A stretch of 8,490 nt of DNA from DASRSS01 sp035656335 (GCA_035656335.1 DASRSS010000060.1:1-8490), one strand, 5' to 3'; counted from the stretch's first letter, positions 1 through 6,204 are shown. The notes: generated by a model from the letters alone, not told the origin. Numbers and translations: made by a program.

Positions 1-600
1 GGCGGCGGCTCGTTCCACTTCGCCGGGTACGCGTTCAGCTCGGCCGGGGTGGCCCCGATCGGGCTGTCGATCCTGGCCGGCGCCATCGCGGTCGCGAACA
101 CCGTGGACGGCAAGGTGGCCTCGTTCGTCCCGTCCGCGACCGCGATCGCGGCGCTGCTGACGGTGATCGGCGTCGCCGGCGGCAAGGCGAACGTCGGGCC
201 GGGGAACGCGCAGATCGGCATGGGCGTCGGGCTGATCCTCGAACTGATCACGTGCGTGGTGCAGGTGGCCGTGCTGCTCATCGCGTGGCTGGCCGCGAAC
301 GGACGGCTCGGCGTGCCGCGTCCGCCCGCGCACCCGGGCTACCCGACCGGCGGCGCGGCCGGTCCCGGCTATCCCGTCGCCGGGTACGGTGCGCCCGCCG
401 CGCCCTACCCGTCGGCGTATCCGAGCCCGGCGAACCCGCCGCAGAGCCAGCCGCCGCAGAGCCAGCCGCCGCAGGGCCAGCCGCCGCAGGGCCAGCCGCC
501 GTCGGGTTACGGCCCGCCGTCCTACACACAGCCGGGCTATCACCCGCCGACCGAGGAGCTCCGCCCGCCGGAGGGCGGCTACGGAGAAGCTGAGCGGTAG
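1..600 (+). CDS. DUF5336 membrane protein (Rv0954 / 34-kDa antigenic protein family), 5'-truncated by window edge
   Basis: The frame is open from base 1 to the TAG at 598-600 (199 visible residues). The GTG at base 49 lies inside a hydrophobic stretch that continues upstream, so it is probably not the start; the true start lies outside the window. Visible residues show three hydrophobic segments (about 17-32, 42-60 and 72-98, counting from base 1), then a low-complexity tail rich in Pro, Gly, Tyr and Gln to the end. This is the layout of the DUF5336 family, whose mycobacterial member (about 300 residues) has four membrane segments and a Q/P/G-rich tail, so roughly 100 residues are missing here. 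The family has been associated with the mycobacterial divisome; no catalytic motif is visible. The downstream PerM-type gene matches the Rv0954-Rv0955 order, which supports the assignment. The family call rests on layout and neighbours more than on individual motifs. Confidence 0.75.
   Translation, partial: GGGSFHFAGYAFSSAGVAPIGLSILAGAIAVANTVDGKVASFVPSATAIAALLTVIGVAGGKANVGPGNAQIGMGVGLILELITCVVQVAVLLIAWLAANGRLGVPRPPAHPGYPTGGAAGPGYPVAGYGAPAAPYPSAYPSPANPPQSQPPQSQPPQGQPPQGQPPSGYGPPSYTQPGYHPPTEELRPPEGGYGEAER
436..510 (+). repeat. In-frame 15-bp tandem repeat coding for PPQ(S/G)Q pentapeptides
   Basis: Four head-to-tail 15-base units (436-450, 451-465, 466-480, 481-495) encode PPQSQ, PPQSQ, PPQGQ and PPQGQ, followed by a degenerate fifth unit (496-510, PPSGY). 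Units 1 and 2 are identical at the DNA level, as are units 3 and 4; the two pairs differ by one base (AGC versus GGC). The near identity suggests recent slippage or duplication inside the disordered C-terminal tail of the DUF5336 protein. Copy number changes here would keep the reading frame. Confidence 0.9.
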
Positions 601-657
601 CGGTGCCACCCGGCGCGTCGGCACCAAAACGGCGGCCGGGTTTGCCAGCCTGGCTGA

Positions 658-2004
658 ATGCCCCCACTGCGCACGTCGCGCGACGGCCGGCGCGGCCTCG
701 ATGACGCCGGGCGGCGCAGCGTGGTGCCGACCGCCGCGGCGCGGTCGCTGTGGCGCGCGGCGGTGTGGACGGGCATGTGCGCGGCGATCGTGTGTGCGGT
801 GCTCGCGATCGTGGTCGTCGCGATCTGCTGGCTGCCGGTGTCGGGCTCGACGGGACGCACGCACTCGGCCATCCACGCCGGGCTGCTGACGTTCCTGGCG
901 GCCGTGCACGGGGGCGTGACCGTCGACGGCACCGCCGGGTTCTTCCTGCCGCTGGGCATGCTGCTCGCCGTCGGCCTCACCGCGTGGCGTGCCGGTGCGG
1001 GCCTGGCCGACGCCGCCGCGGCCATCGGCGAGACGGACCCGGCGCGGCTGGCGCTGGCCGGCCTCACCCAGGCGGCCAGCTTCGCGATCGCCTGCCTGGT
1101 CGCCGTCCCGCTGGCGACCCTGGGTACGTCCAGCGCGCCGTTCCTGACAGTGGGCGCGGCGGCGCTGCTGCTGTTCGCGGTTGCCGGTGGCGCCGCGCTG
1201 GTCTGCTACTCACCGCTGTCGGACTGGTGCCTGGACCGGATACCCGTCGAGGTGCGCCACGGCGCGCGGGCCGCGGTCGTCGTGCTGGCGGTGTACGCCG
1301 CGGCGGGGGCGTTGCTGGTGGCCGCTGCGCTCGCCGTCCACCACGGCCGGGTCGAGGAACTGTCGCGCCAGGTGGGCGGGGGTTGGGGCGGCGTGCCGAT
1401 CCTGCTGCTCGGCGTTCTCGCCGCGCCGAACGCGGTGATCGCCGGCATCGGTTACCTCGCCGGCCCTGGCTTCGCCGTCGGCACGCAGACGACGGTGAGC
1501 CCGTTCAGCACCGCGCACGGCACGCTGCCGGCCTTCCCGATCCTCGGCGGCCTGCCTGCCGGTCACGGCGCCGACCCGGCCGCGTGGCTGCTCGTCGCGG
1601 TCACGCCCGCCGTGGCCGGGCTGCTGCTGGCGCGGTTCGTTCGCCGCACCGACGGCTGGACGGCGCGGCTGCGCGTGGCCGGGTCCGCTGTCGGCTTCGT
1701 CGCGGTGGCGCTGGCCGTGCTGGCCTGGCAGGGCGGTGGCTCGATCGGCGCCGGTGCGCTGAGCGCGGTCGGCGCGTCGCCCTGGCAGCTCGGCCTGGCC
1801 GTCGCGGCCGCGGTGTCCGCCGTCGCCGCGGTCGTCCTGGCCGTGGTTGCGCTGCGCGAGCGGCTCGCGCGGAGCGGGCGGGACACGACCGCGGCCGCGG
1901 TGCAGCGGCTCGTGGCGCTCACCAAGCCTGCCGCCGCGAGCGGGGACGGCAAGCGCGCGGGCAAATCCGGGAACGCCGACAGTGAGGATCAGCTCGCCGG
2001 GTAG
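658..2004 (+). CDS. perM: DUF6350 / PerM-type polytopic membrane protein
   Basis: A 448-residue protein dominated by about ten hydrophobic segments (approximate residues 36-60, 71-90, 93-113, 131-156, 160-184, 202-228, 244-275, 306-328, 340-360, 376-400). It has a basic N-terminus and a hydrophilic charged C-terminal tail (about 400-448). The most diagnostic part is the block PNAVIAGIGYLAGPGFAVG at 257-275, followed by TTVSPF and LPAFPILGGLP, which I recognise as the conserved core of DUF6350 (mycobacterial PerM, Rv0955). PerM is an integral membrane protein needed for persistence in M. tuberculosis and tied to cell-division proteins; it has no known enzymatic activity. The length is close to the mycobacterial protein, which supports the ATG at 658, although no good Shine-Dalgarno precedes it. 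GTG codons at 721 and 724 are in-frame alternatives that would only shorten the cytoplasmic N-terminus. The gap from the DUF5336 gene is 57 bases, so the two may be co-transcribed. Confidence 0.85.
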   Translation: MPPLRTSRDGRRGLDDAGRRSVVPTAAARSLWRAAVWTGMCAAIVCAVLAIVVVAICWLPVSGSTGRTHSAIHAGLLTFLAAVHGGVTVDGTAGFFLPLGMLLAVGLTAWRAGAGLADAAAAIGETDPARLALAGLTQAASFAIACLVAVPLATLGTSSAPFLTVGAAALLLFAVAGGAALVCYSPLSDWCLDRIPVEVRHGARAAVVVLAVYAAAGALLVAAALAVHHGRVEELSRQVGGGWGGVPILLLGVLAAPNAVIAGIGYLAGPGFAVGTQTTVSPFSTAHGTLPAFPILGGLPAGHGADPAAWLLVAVTPAVAGLLLARFVRRTDGWTARLRVAGSAVGFVAVALAVLAWQGGGSIGAGALSAVGASPWQLGLAVAAAVSAVAAVVLAVVALRERLARSGRDTTAAAVQRLVALTKPAAASGDGKRAGKSGNADSEDQLAG

Positions 2005-2015
2005 GCTCACGCGAC
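1976..2015 (+). promoter_or_regulatory. Putative purNH promoter with leaderless start
   Basis: TAGGCT at 2002-2007 fits the actinobacterial -10 pattern TANNNT and ends 8 bases before the GTG start of purN at 2016, so transcription would begin at or next to the start codon. No convincing Shine-Dalgarno precedes that GTG. The first three bases of the box are the perM stop codon. The best -35 candidate is CCGACA at 1976-1981 (matching GACA of TTGACA), but the 20-base spacer is long. Inferred from spacing only. Confidence 0.4.
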
Positions 2016-2603
2016 GTGCCGGCCCGCCCAACCGATGCAGCGAGGCTCGTAGTCCTCGCTTCGGGCAGTGGCACGACCCTGCAGGCGATCGTCGACGATC
2101 CGGTGCTGCGTCCGCTCGTCGTCGCCGCTGGCACGGACGTGCCGGGCTGCGTGGCGATGAAGCGCGCCGAGGACGCCGGCGTGCCGACGTTCGCCGTCGC
2201 GCTGGCCGACTTCCCGGACCGCGCCGCGTGGAACGACGCGCTCGCCGCGCGGATCGCGTCCTGGCAGCCGGACCTCGTGGTGCTCGCCGGCTTCATGCGG
2301 GTGCTCGGGCCGTCCGTCGTGCGCCCGTTCCGGATCGTCAACACGCATCCGGCGCTGCTGCCGTCGTTCCCCGGAGCGCACGCGGTGCGTGACGCGCTCG
2401 CCGCCGGCGTTGCGTCCACCGGCGTCACGGTGCACTGGGTCGACGAGGGCGTGGACACCGGGCCGGTCATCACCCAGCAGGCCGTGCCCGTCGATCCGGG
2501 CGACGACGAGCAGTCGCTGCGCGCCCGCATCCAGCAGGCCGAAAGGCCCTTGTACGTCAACGCAATCCGTCAGCTCTGTCAGGAAATCGGAGACCTCGCA
2601 TGA
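2016..2603 (+). CDS. purN: Phosphoribosylglycinamide formyltransferase (GAR transformylase)
   Basis: PurN transfers the formyl group of 10-formyl-THF to glycinamide ribonucleotide (GAR), the third step of purine synthesis, in the cytoplasm. The 195-residue length is usual for the family. The phosphate-binding loop near the N-terminus reads GSGTT (17-21), in place of the common GSGSN. The catalytic triad of the family (Asn, His, Asp; E. coli N106, H108, D144) is present as N109 and H111 in VNTHPALLPSFPG and D147 in DEGVDTGPVI. The GTG at 2016 is chosen because it leaves a short extension before the first beta strand (RLVVLASGSG). The perM stop lies 11 bases upstream. The TGA at 2601-2603 overlaps the purH ATG (ATGA), pointing to one mRNA and translational coupling with purH, which uses the same folate cofactor. 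Confidence 0.97.
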   Translation: MPARPTDAARLVVLASGSGTTLQAIVDDPVLRPLVVAAGTDVPGCVAMKRAEDAGVPTFAVALADFPDRAAWNDALAARIASWQPDLVVLAGFMRVLGPSVVRPFRIVNTHPALLPSFPGAHAVRDALAAGVASTGVTVHWVDEGVDTGPVITQQAVPVDPGDDEQSLRARIQQAERPLYVNAIRQLCQEIGDLA

Positions 2604-4156
2604 GCAAGATCGCCATCACGCGCGCGCTGATCAGCGTCTACGACAAGACCGGGCTGGACGAACTCGCCCGCGGCCTGCACGAGGCCGGCGTCGAGATCGT
2701 GTCGACCGGGTCGACCGCCGCGCGGATCCGCGACCTCGGCGTTCCGGTCACGCCGGTCGACGAGGTGACCGGATTCCCGGAGATCCTCGGCGGACGCGTC
2801 AAGACGCTGCACCCGCACGTGCACGCCGGGCTGCTCGCCGACCAGAACGATCCCGAGCACCTGGCGACGATCGAGAAGCTCGGCATCGCGCCGTTCCAGC
2901 TGCTGATCGCGAACCTGTACCCGTTCGTCGAGACGGTCGCCAGCGGCGCGACCCCGCCGGAGATCGTCGAGCAGATCGACATCGGCGGGCCGGCCATGGT
3001 GCGCGCGTCCGCGAAGAACCACGGCTCGATGACGGTGATCGTCTCGCCGGCGCACTACGGCGAGGTGCTGGACGCGGTGCGTGAGGGCGGCTTCGAGCTC
3101 GCCGACCGGCAGCGGTTCGCGCGCGAGGCGTTCCGGCACACGGCCTCGTACGACATCGCCGTCGCGTCGTGGCTCGGCTCGTCCGTCACGCCGGATGGAG
3201 AGACGCAGTTCCCCGGCTGGATCGCGGCGTCGTACGAGCGGGCCGCGGTGCTGCGCTACGGCGAGAACCCGCACCAGCAGGCCGCGCTCTACATCCAGCC
3301 CGGAGTCGGCGGGGGCATTGCCAACGCCGAGCAGTTGGCCGGCAAGGAGATGAGCTACAACAACTACGTCGACGCCGACGCCGCGTGGAAGGCCGCGTAC
3401 GACTTCGACGAGCCGTGCGTCGCGATCATCAAGCACGCCAACCCGTGCGGCATCGCGGTCGGCAGCGACATCGCCGACGCGCACCGCAAGGCCAACGACT
3501 GCGACCCGGTCTCCGCGTACGGCGGAGTCGTCGCCACCAACCGCCCGGTGTCGATGCAGCTGGCCGACCAGCTCGGACCCATCTTCACCGAGGTCGTCGT
3601 CGCGCCCGGATACGAGGACGGCGTGCTCGAGCGCTGGGCGAAGAAGAAGGACCTGCGCGTGCTCGTCGCGTCCCCCCGTCCGAGCGAGCCGAGCGTCGAG
3701 ACCCGCCCCGTCTCTGGCGGTCTGCTGGTGCAGTCCGCCGACCGCATCGACGCGCCCGGCGACGACCCGTCCACCTGGACGCTCGCGTGCGGATCCGCCT
3801 TGCCGGACGAGGCATTCGCCGACCTGGTGTTCGCGTGGCGGGCGCTGCGCGCGGTCAAGTCCAACGCGATCCTGCTCGCCCGCGGCGGCGCCACCGTCGG
3901 CGTCGGCATGGGCCAGGTGAACCGCGTCGACTCCTGCCGGCTCGCCGTCGCGCGCGCGGGCGACCGGGTCGACGGCGCCGTCGCCGCGTCGGACGCGTAC
4001 TTCCCGTTCGCCGACGGCGCGCAGGTTCTGCTCGATGCCGGGATCAAGGCGATCGTGCAGCCCGGCGGCTCGATCCGCGACGCCGACGTGATCGAAGCCG
4101 TCCAGGCCGCCGGCGCCACCATGTACTTCACCGGCACCCGCCACTTCGCGCACTGA
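2600..4156 (+). CDS. purH: Bifunctional AICAR formyltransferase / IMP cyclohydrolase
   Basis: PurH carries out the last two steps of IMP synthesis: formylation of AICAR with 10-formyl-THF to FAICAR, then ring closure to IMP. The 518-residue length is typical. Residues 1 to about 195 form the MGS-like cyclohydrolase domain (SVYDKTG at 12-18, STGST at 35-39, GRVKTLHP at 65-72 with K68, and IDIGGPAMVRASAKNH). The rest is the transformylase domain: RYGENPHQ from 219, KEMSYNNY, the Lys-His pair K278-H279 in IIKHANPCG, DPVSAYGGVVA, SNAILLARGGATVGVGMGQ, and QPGGSIRD from 487. The C-terminus ends in TGTRHFAH as in other PurH proteins. The ATG overlaps the purN stop, and GGAG at 2589-2592 gives a well-placed ribosome binding site inside purN. 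A strong hairpin follows at 4182-4207. No key residue appears lost. Confidence 0.98.
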   Translation: MSKIAITRALISVYDKTGLDELARGLHEAGVEIVSTGSTAARIRDLGVPVTPVDEVTGFPEILGGRVKTLHPHVHAGLLADQNDPEHLATIEKLGIAPFQLLIANLYPFVETVASGATPPEIVEQIDIGGPAMVRASAKNHGSMTVIVSPAHYGEVLDAVREGGFELADRQRFAREAFRHTASYDIAVASWLGSSVTPDGETQFPGWIAASYERAAVLRYGENPHQQAALYIQPGVGGGIANAEQLAGKEMSYNNYVDADAAWKAAYDFDEPCVAIIKHANPCGIAVGSDIADAHRKANDCDPVSAYGGVVATNRPVSMQLADQLGPIFTEVVVAPGYEDGVLERWAKKKDLRVLVASPRPSEPSVETRPVSGGLLVQSADRIDAPGDDPSTWTLACGSALPDEAFADLVFAWRALRAVKSNAILLARGGATVGVGMGQVNRVDSCRLAVARAGDRVDGAVAASDAYFPFADGAQVLLDAGIKAIVQPGGSIRDADVIEAVQAAGATMYFTGTRHFAH

Positions 4157-4181
4157 TTTCCCGCGCGGGATCGCCCCTCGC

Positions 4182-4207
4182 GACCACCCCAAAGAACGGG
4201 GTGGGTC
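4182..4207 (+). terminator. Hairpin terminator after purH (no U-tract)
   Basis: CCACCCC (4184-4190) pairs perfectly with GGGGTGG (4198-4204) around the 7-base loop AAAGAAC. GA (4182-4183) can extend the stem with TC (4206-4207) if G4205 bulges. It begins 25 bases after the purH stop. There is no run of T afterwards, which is common for actinobacterial terminators. It probably ends the purN-purH transcript, and the stem could act on either strand. Confidence 0.65.
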
Positions 4208-4215
4208 ACTCGGGT

Positions 4216-4230
4216 CGAGCCGCAAGCTCG
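4216..4230. repeat. Small hairpin at the left side of the purH-SRPBCC repeat cluster
   Basis: CGAGC (4216-4220) and GCTCG (4226-4230) form a 5-bp stem around CGCAA. In addition CCGCAAGC (4220-4227) is the exact reverse complement of GCTTGCGG (4315-4322), so an 8-bp inverted repeat brackets the first copy of the 41-base element. The gap 4157-4400 contains this hairpin, the purH terminator, two repeat units and no gene I can support. Confidence 0.5.
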
Positions 4231-4244
4231 CTGCGCTCGCGCAA

Positions 4245-4285
4245 TGGGGGTCCCCCCGCCAATGAGGGCGTAGCCGGCGGGGGAG
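4245..4285. repeat. Dispersed palindromic intergenic repeat, copy A (41 bp)
   Basis: This 41-base element matches 6164-6204 at 38 of 41 positions by direct alignment. Its core is an 8-bp inverted repeat, CCCCCGCC (4253-4260) and GGCGGGGG (4276-4283), around a 15-base centre that holds a smaller GGC-GTA-GCC hairpin. The 5' end (GGGGG-T-CCCCC) can form a competing palindrome. It lies between the purH terminator and the SRPBCC gene and codes for nothing. I infer a short REP-like or MITE-like family that recurs in this genome; no transposase is visible. Confidence 0.8.
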
Positions 4286-4301
4286 CGCGGGCTCTTCGCG
4301 T

Positions 4302-4327
4302 TGGGGTACCTCCCGCTTGCGGGGGAG
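4302..4327. repeat. Short relative of the palindromic intergenic repeat
   Basis: TGGGGTACC followed by TCCCGC, then TT, then GCGGGGGAG repeats the architecture of the 41-base element (G-run, T, C-run ending in GC, loop, GCGGGGGAG) with a two-base loop in place of the long centre. The stem CTCCCGC / GCGGGAG needs two extra G bases bulged. It starts 17 bases after copy A, so the purH-SRPBCC gap holds two members side by side. Confidence 0.55.
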
Positions 4328-4400
4328 CTCATCGTCCGGTGGGCACCTTTGCTGGCCGCTATCGGTGGGCGTACGACTTTTCGGCTGTTGATCAGGCCGG

Positions 4401-4913
4401 ATGGAGCTGGAATCAGGGCTACCGGTCTTGCGTTGCCAGGACATGCTGCATGGCGAGTTCGAGGTGAGCATCGGGCTGGGCGCATCGCCCGCCGACGTCT
4501 GGGCTGCGTTCAGCGATCCGGCGATCCGCGAACGGTGGGCGAGCATTCCGGGCAAGGAGTCGAGCTTCGAGCTGGACTTCCGTCCGGGCGGACACGAGAT
4601 CGCGCGGGGCACGTTCGCCCCCAACGGCGTGCCGGAACGGATCCAGCTCGAACGGTGGCTGCTGGAAATCGAGCCCGAGCGCCGCCTCGTCTCTGCCTAT
4701 CGCCTCGTGCTCGACGGCGTGGCCCGCTGGGCATCGCTGGTCACCGTCACCCTGGACACGGGCGACACAGGAACGACGCTGACGCATCACGAGCAGTACG
4801 CGTTCCTCGCCTGGACGGGCGACGGCAGTGACGACCGGGCGCACCTGCGCGGGGCCACCCAGCTCTCGCTGAACCGCCTCGCGTCCGTGGTCGAGTCGCG
4901 GGGGCCGAGCTAA
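4401..4913 (+). CDS. SRPBCC-fold (AHSA1/START-like) domain protein
   Basis: A 170-residue single-domain protein. The segment FEVSIGLGASPADVWAAFSD is the usual opening of an SRPBCC domain, with a substrate-induced first strand and helix. It is followed by RERWASIPG, an FRPGG turn before the central strands, LERWLLEIEPERRLV, and a C-terminal helix (ATQLSLNRLASVVE). This helix-grip fold binds small hydrophobic ligands or acts as an AHSA1-like chaperone partner; no catalytic residues can be assigned, so the ligand is unknown. The start is uncertain. ATG 4401 gives 170 residues. ATG 4443 (residue 15, MLHGEFEVSI) starts right at the domain and fits the family better, but its AGGA is only one base away. 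The gene stands alone between a repeat cluster and folD and has no obvious link to purine synthesis. The frame is well supported by the domain. Confidence 0.8.
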   Translation: MELESGLPVLRCQDMLHGEFEVSIGLGASPADVWAAFSDPAIRERWASIPGKESSFELDFRPGGHEIARGTFAPNGVPERIQLERWLLEIEPERRLVSAYRLVLDGVARWASLVTVTLDTGDTGTTLTHHEQYAFLAWTGDGSDDRAHLRGATQLSLNRLASVVESRGPS

Positions 4914-4937
4914 ACCGTGGCGCAGAAGCGCAACGGC

Positions 4938-4951
4938 TAACATCACAGCTC
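4938..4951 (+). promoter_or_regulatory. Putative folD -10 box, leaderless start
   Basis: TAACAT (4938-4943) fits the TANNNT -10 pattern and is followed by 8 bases and then the GTG start of folD. There is no Shine-Dalgarno in the 38 bases between the SRPBCC stop and folD, which favours a leaderless transcript. I see no clear -35 element at the expected distance. Confidence 0.45.
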
Positions 4952-5815
4952 GTGACGGCGACTCCTCTGGACGGCAAGGCGACGCTGGCGGCGATCAAGT
5001 CCGAACTGGCCGTGCGGGTGAGCGCCCTGGCCGAGCGCGGGATCGTCCCCGGGCTGGGCACCATCCTGGTCGGCGACGATCCCGGCAGCCAGTGGTACGT
5101 CAGCGCCAAGCACAAGGACTGCGCCGAGGTCGGCATCGCCAGCATCCGCCGCGACCTGCCCGCATCCGCCACGCAGGCCGATGTCGAGGCCGCGGTAGAC
5201 GAGCTCAACGCGGACCCGGCGTGCACCGGCTACCTCGTGCAGCTGCCGCTGCCGAAGGGGCTGGACGAGTTCGCCGTGCTCGAGCGCGTCGACCCGACCA
5301 AGGACGTCGACGGCCTGCACCCCACCAACCTGGGCAAGCTCGTCCTGAACGAGCCCGCACCGATCGCGTGCACGCCGTACGGGATCGTCGAACTGCTGCG
5401 CCGCTTCGACGTCCCGATCGCGGGCGCGGACGTGGTGATCGTCGGCCGCGGCATCACCGTGGGGCGCCCGCTCGGGCTGCTGCTCACCCGGCGCAGCGAG
5501 AACGCGACGGTCACCCTCTGCCACACGGGGACGCGTGACCTGGCCGCGCACGTCCGCCGGGCCGACATCGTCGTCGCGGCGGCCGGCGTGCCGGGCATCA
5601 TCACCGCCGACATGGTCAAGCCGGGTGCGGCCGTTCTGGACGTCGGGGTGAGCCGGGTGGACGGCAAGATCGCCGGCGACGTCGCTGCCGATGTGGCCGA
5701 GGTGGCCGGCTTCCTCGCGCCGAATCCGGGCGGTGTCGGGCCGATGACGCGCGCCATGCTGCTCACGAACGTGGTCGAGGCGGCCGAACGCGATCTCGCA
5801 GCGCGCGTCGGCTGA
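4952..5815 (+). CDS. folD: Bifunctional methylenetetrahydrofolate dehydrogenase / methenyltetrahydrofolate cyclohydrolase
   Basis: FolD interconverts 5,10-methylene-THF, 5,10-methenyl-THF and 10-formyl-THF in the cytoplasm, with NADP as the usual cofactor. The 287-residue length is normal. Family motifs are in order: VGDDPGSQWYVSAKHKDC with Y49 and the catalytic K53 (E. coli K56); GYLVQLPLPKG; KDVDGLHP with D120 (E. coli D121); CTPYGIVELL; the nucleotide-binding VIVGRGITVGRPLG; and the C-terminal signature PGGVGPMT starting at P259. The GTG at 4952 is the start because it begins MTATPLDGK, the usual distance before the first helix; the upstream region offers no ribosome binding site. Its product, 10-formyl-THF, is the cofactor of PurN and PurH encoded 0.8-2.9 kb upstream. 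The next gene begins 10 bases after the stop, so the two are very likely co-transcribed. Confidence 0.97.
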   Translation: MTATPLDGKATLAAIKSELAVRVSALAERGIVPGLGTILVGDDPGSQWYVSAKHKDCAEVGIASIRRDLPASATQADVEAAVDELNADPACTGYLVQLPLPKGLDEFAVLERVDPTKDVDGLHPTNLGKLVLNEPAPIACTPYGIVELLRRFDVPIAGADVVIVGRGITVGRPLGLLLTRRSENATVTLCHTGTRDLAAHVRRADIVVAAAGVPGIITADMVKPGAAVLDVGVSRVDGKIAGDVAADVAEVAGFLAPNPGGVGPMTRAMLLTNVVEAAERDLAARVG

Positions 5816-5825
5816 CCGAGACGCC

Positions 5826-6149
5826 ATGCCGCGCCGTCCCACGCGCACGCTTCGCCGCCGGTTGCGCCGCACCGTCCGGCGCACCAGCCGCCGGGGGCGG
5901 GCGCAGTGGCCGTTCCTGATCGTGCTGGGGCTGCTCGCCGCGTCGGCCATCTACCTGGGTGTCAGCCCCGGGCACTGGCGCCGCGGGTCGGGCATCATCG
6001 CGCTGGCGATGCTGGTCGCGGGCGGGCTGCGGCTGGTGCTCCGCGTGCCACGCGCGGGACTGCTGCAGGTGCGCGCCCGCTGGATCGACGTGTTCTTCTA
6101 CTGGGCGCTGGGTGTCGGAATTCTCGTCCTCGCCATCCGCCTGGATTAG
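5826..6149 (+). CDS. DUF3017 small membrane protein
   Basis: A 107-residue protein with three hydrophobic segments (28-46, 54-72, 87-105). The N-terminus is extremely basic: 13 of the first 25 residues are Arg, with no acidic residue. By the positive-inside rule the N-terminus and the basic loop between helices 2 and 3 (RVPRAGLLQVRARW) face the cytoplasm, with the very short C-terminus outside. Size, helix pattern and position directly after folD match the DUF3017 family (Rv3355c follows folD in M. tuberculosis). Its function is unknown. The ATG at 5826 lies 10 bases after the folD stop with a weak GAG at 5818-5820, consistent with read-through translation in a folD operon. The family call is by context and layout. 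Confidence 0.85.
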   Translation: MPRRPTRTLRRRLRRTVRRTSRRGRAQWPFLIVLGLLAASAIYLGVSPGHWRRGSGIIALAMLVAGGLRLVLRVPRAGLLQVRARWIDVFFYWALGVGILVLAIRLD

Positions 6150-6163
6150 CCGCCGCAGACGTC

Positions 6164-6204
6164 TGGGGGTACCCCCGCCAGTGAAGGCGTAGCCGGCGGG
6201 GGAG
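6164..6204. repeat. Dispersed palindromic intergenic repeat, copy B (41 bp), in the mdh leader
   Basis: The second copy of the element at 4245-4285, in the same orientation, with three substitutions. The 8-bp arms CCCCCGCC (6172-6179) and GGCGGGGG (6195-6202) are intact, and all three changes lie outside them. It fills 41 of the 69 bases between the DUF3017 stop and the mdh start. Its last bases run into GGAGGT, the mdh Shine-Dalgarno-like sequence, and into the putative -10 box. A perfect 10-bp palindrome, CAGACGTCTG (6156-6165), abuts its left edge. Confidence 0.8.

Noticed and set aside
49..51. GTG as start of the first gene
   Set aside because: The same frame is open to base 1 and the codon falls in a membrane segment that continues upstream; the family is about 100 residues longer at the N-terminus.
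602..625. GGTGCC / GGCACC hairpin (6-bp stem, 12-base loop) just after the DUF5336 stop
   Set aside because: Short stem with a large loop and no U-tract; weak as a terminator, and perM probably needs read-through from upstream because no promoter is visible before it.
750..1985. 411-codon + strand open frame inside perM in another frame
   Set aside because: The translation is Arg/Gly/Ala-rich low complexity, while the overlapping frame gives a coherent polytopic membrane protein with conserved DUF6350 motifs.
2579..4624. Very long (681-codon) open frame on the minus strand opposite purH and the SRPBCC gene
   Set aside because: It mirrors strong genes on the + strand, is low-complexity Arg/Gly/Asp-rich with no recognisable domain, and is the expected antisense shadow of high-GC coding DNA.
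6156..6165. Perfect 10-bp palindrome CAGACGTCTG beside repeat copy B
   Set aside because: Short and isolated, not present next to copy A, and a palindrome of this length is not improbable in several kilobases; kept only as a note in the copy B entry.
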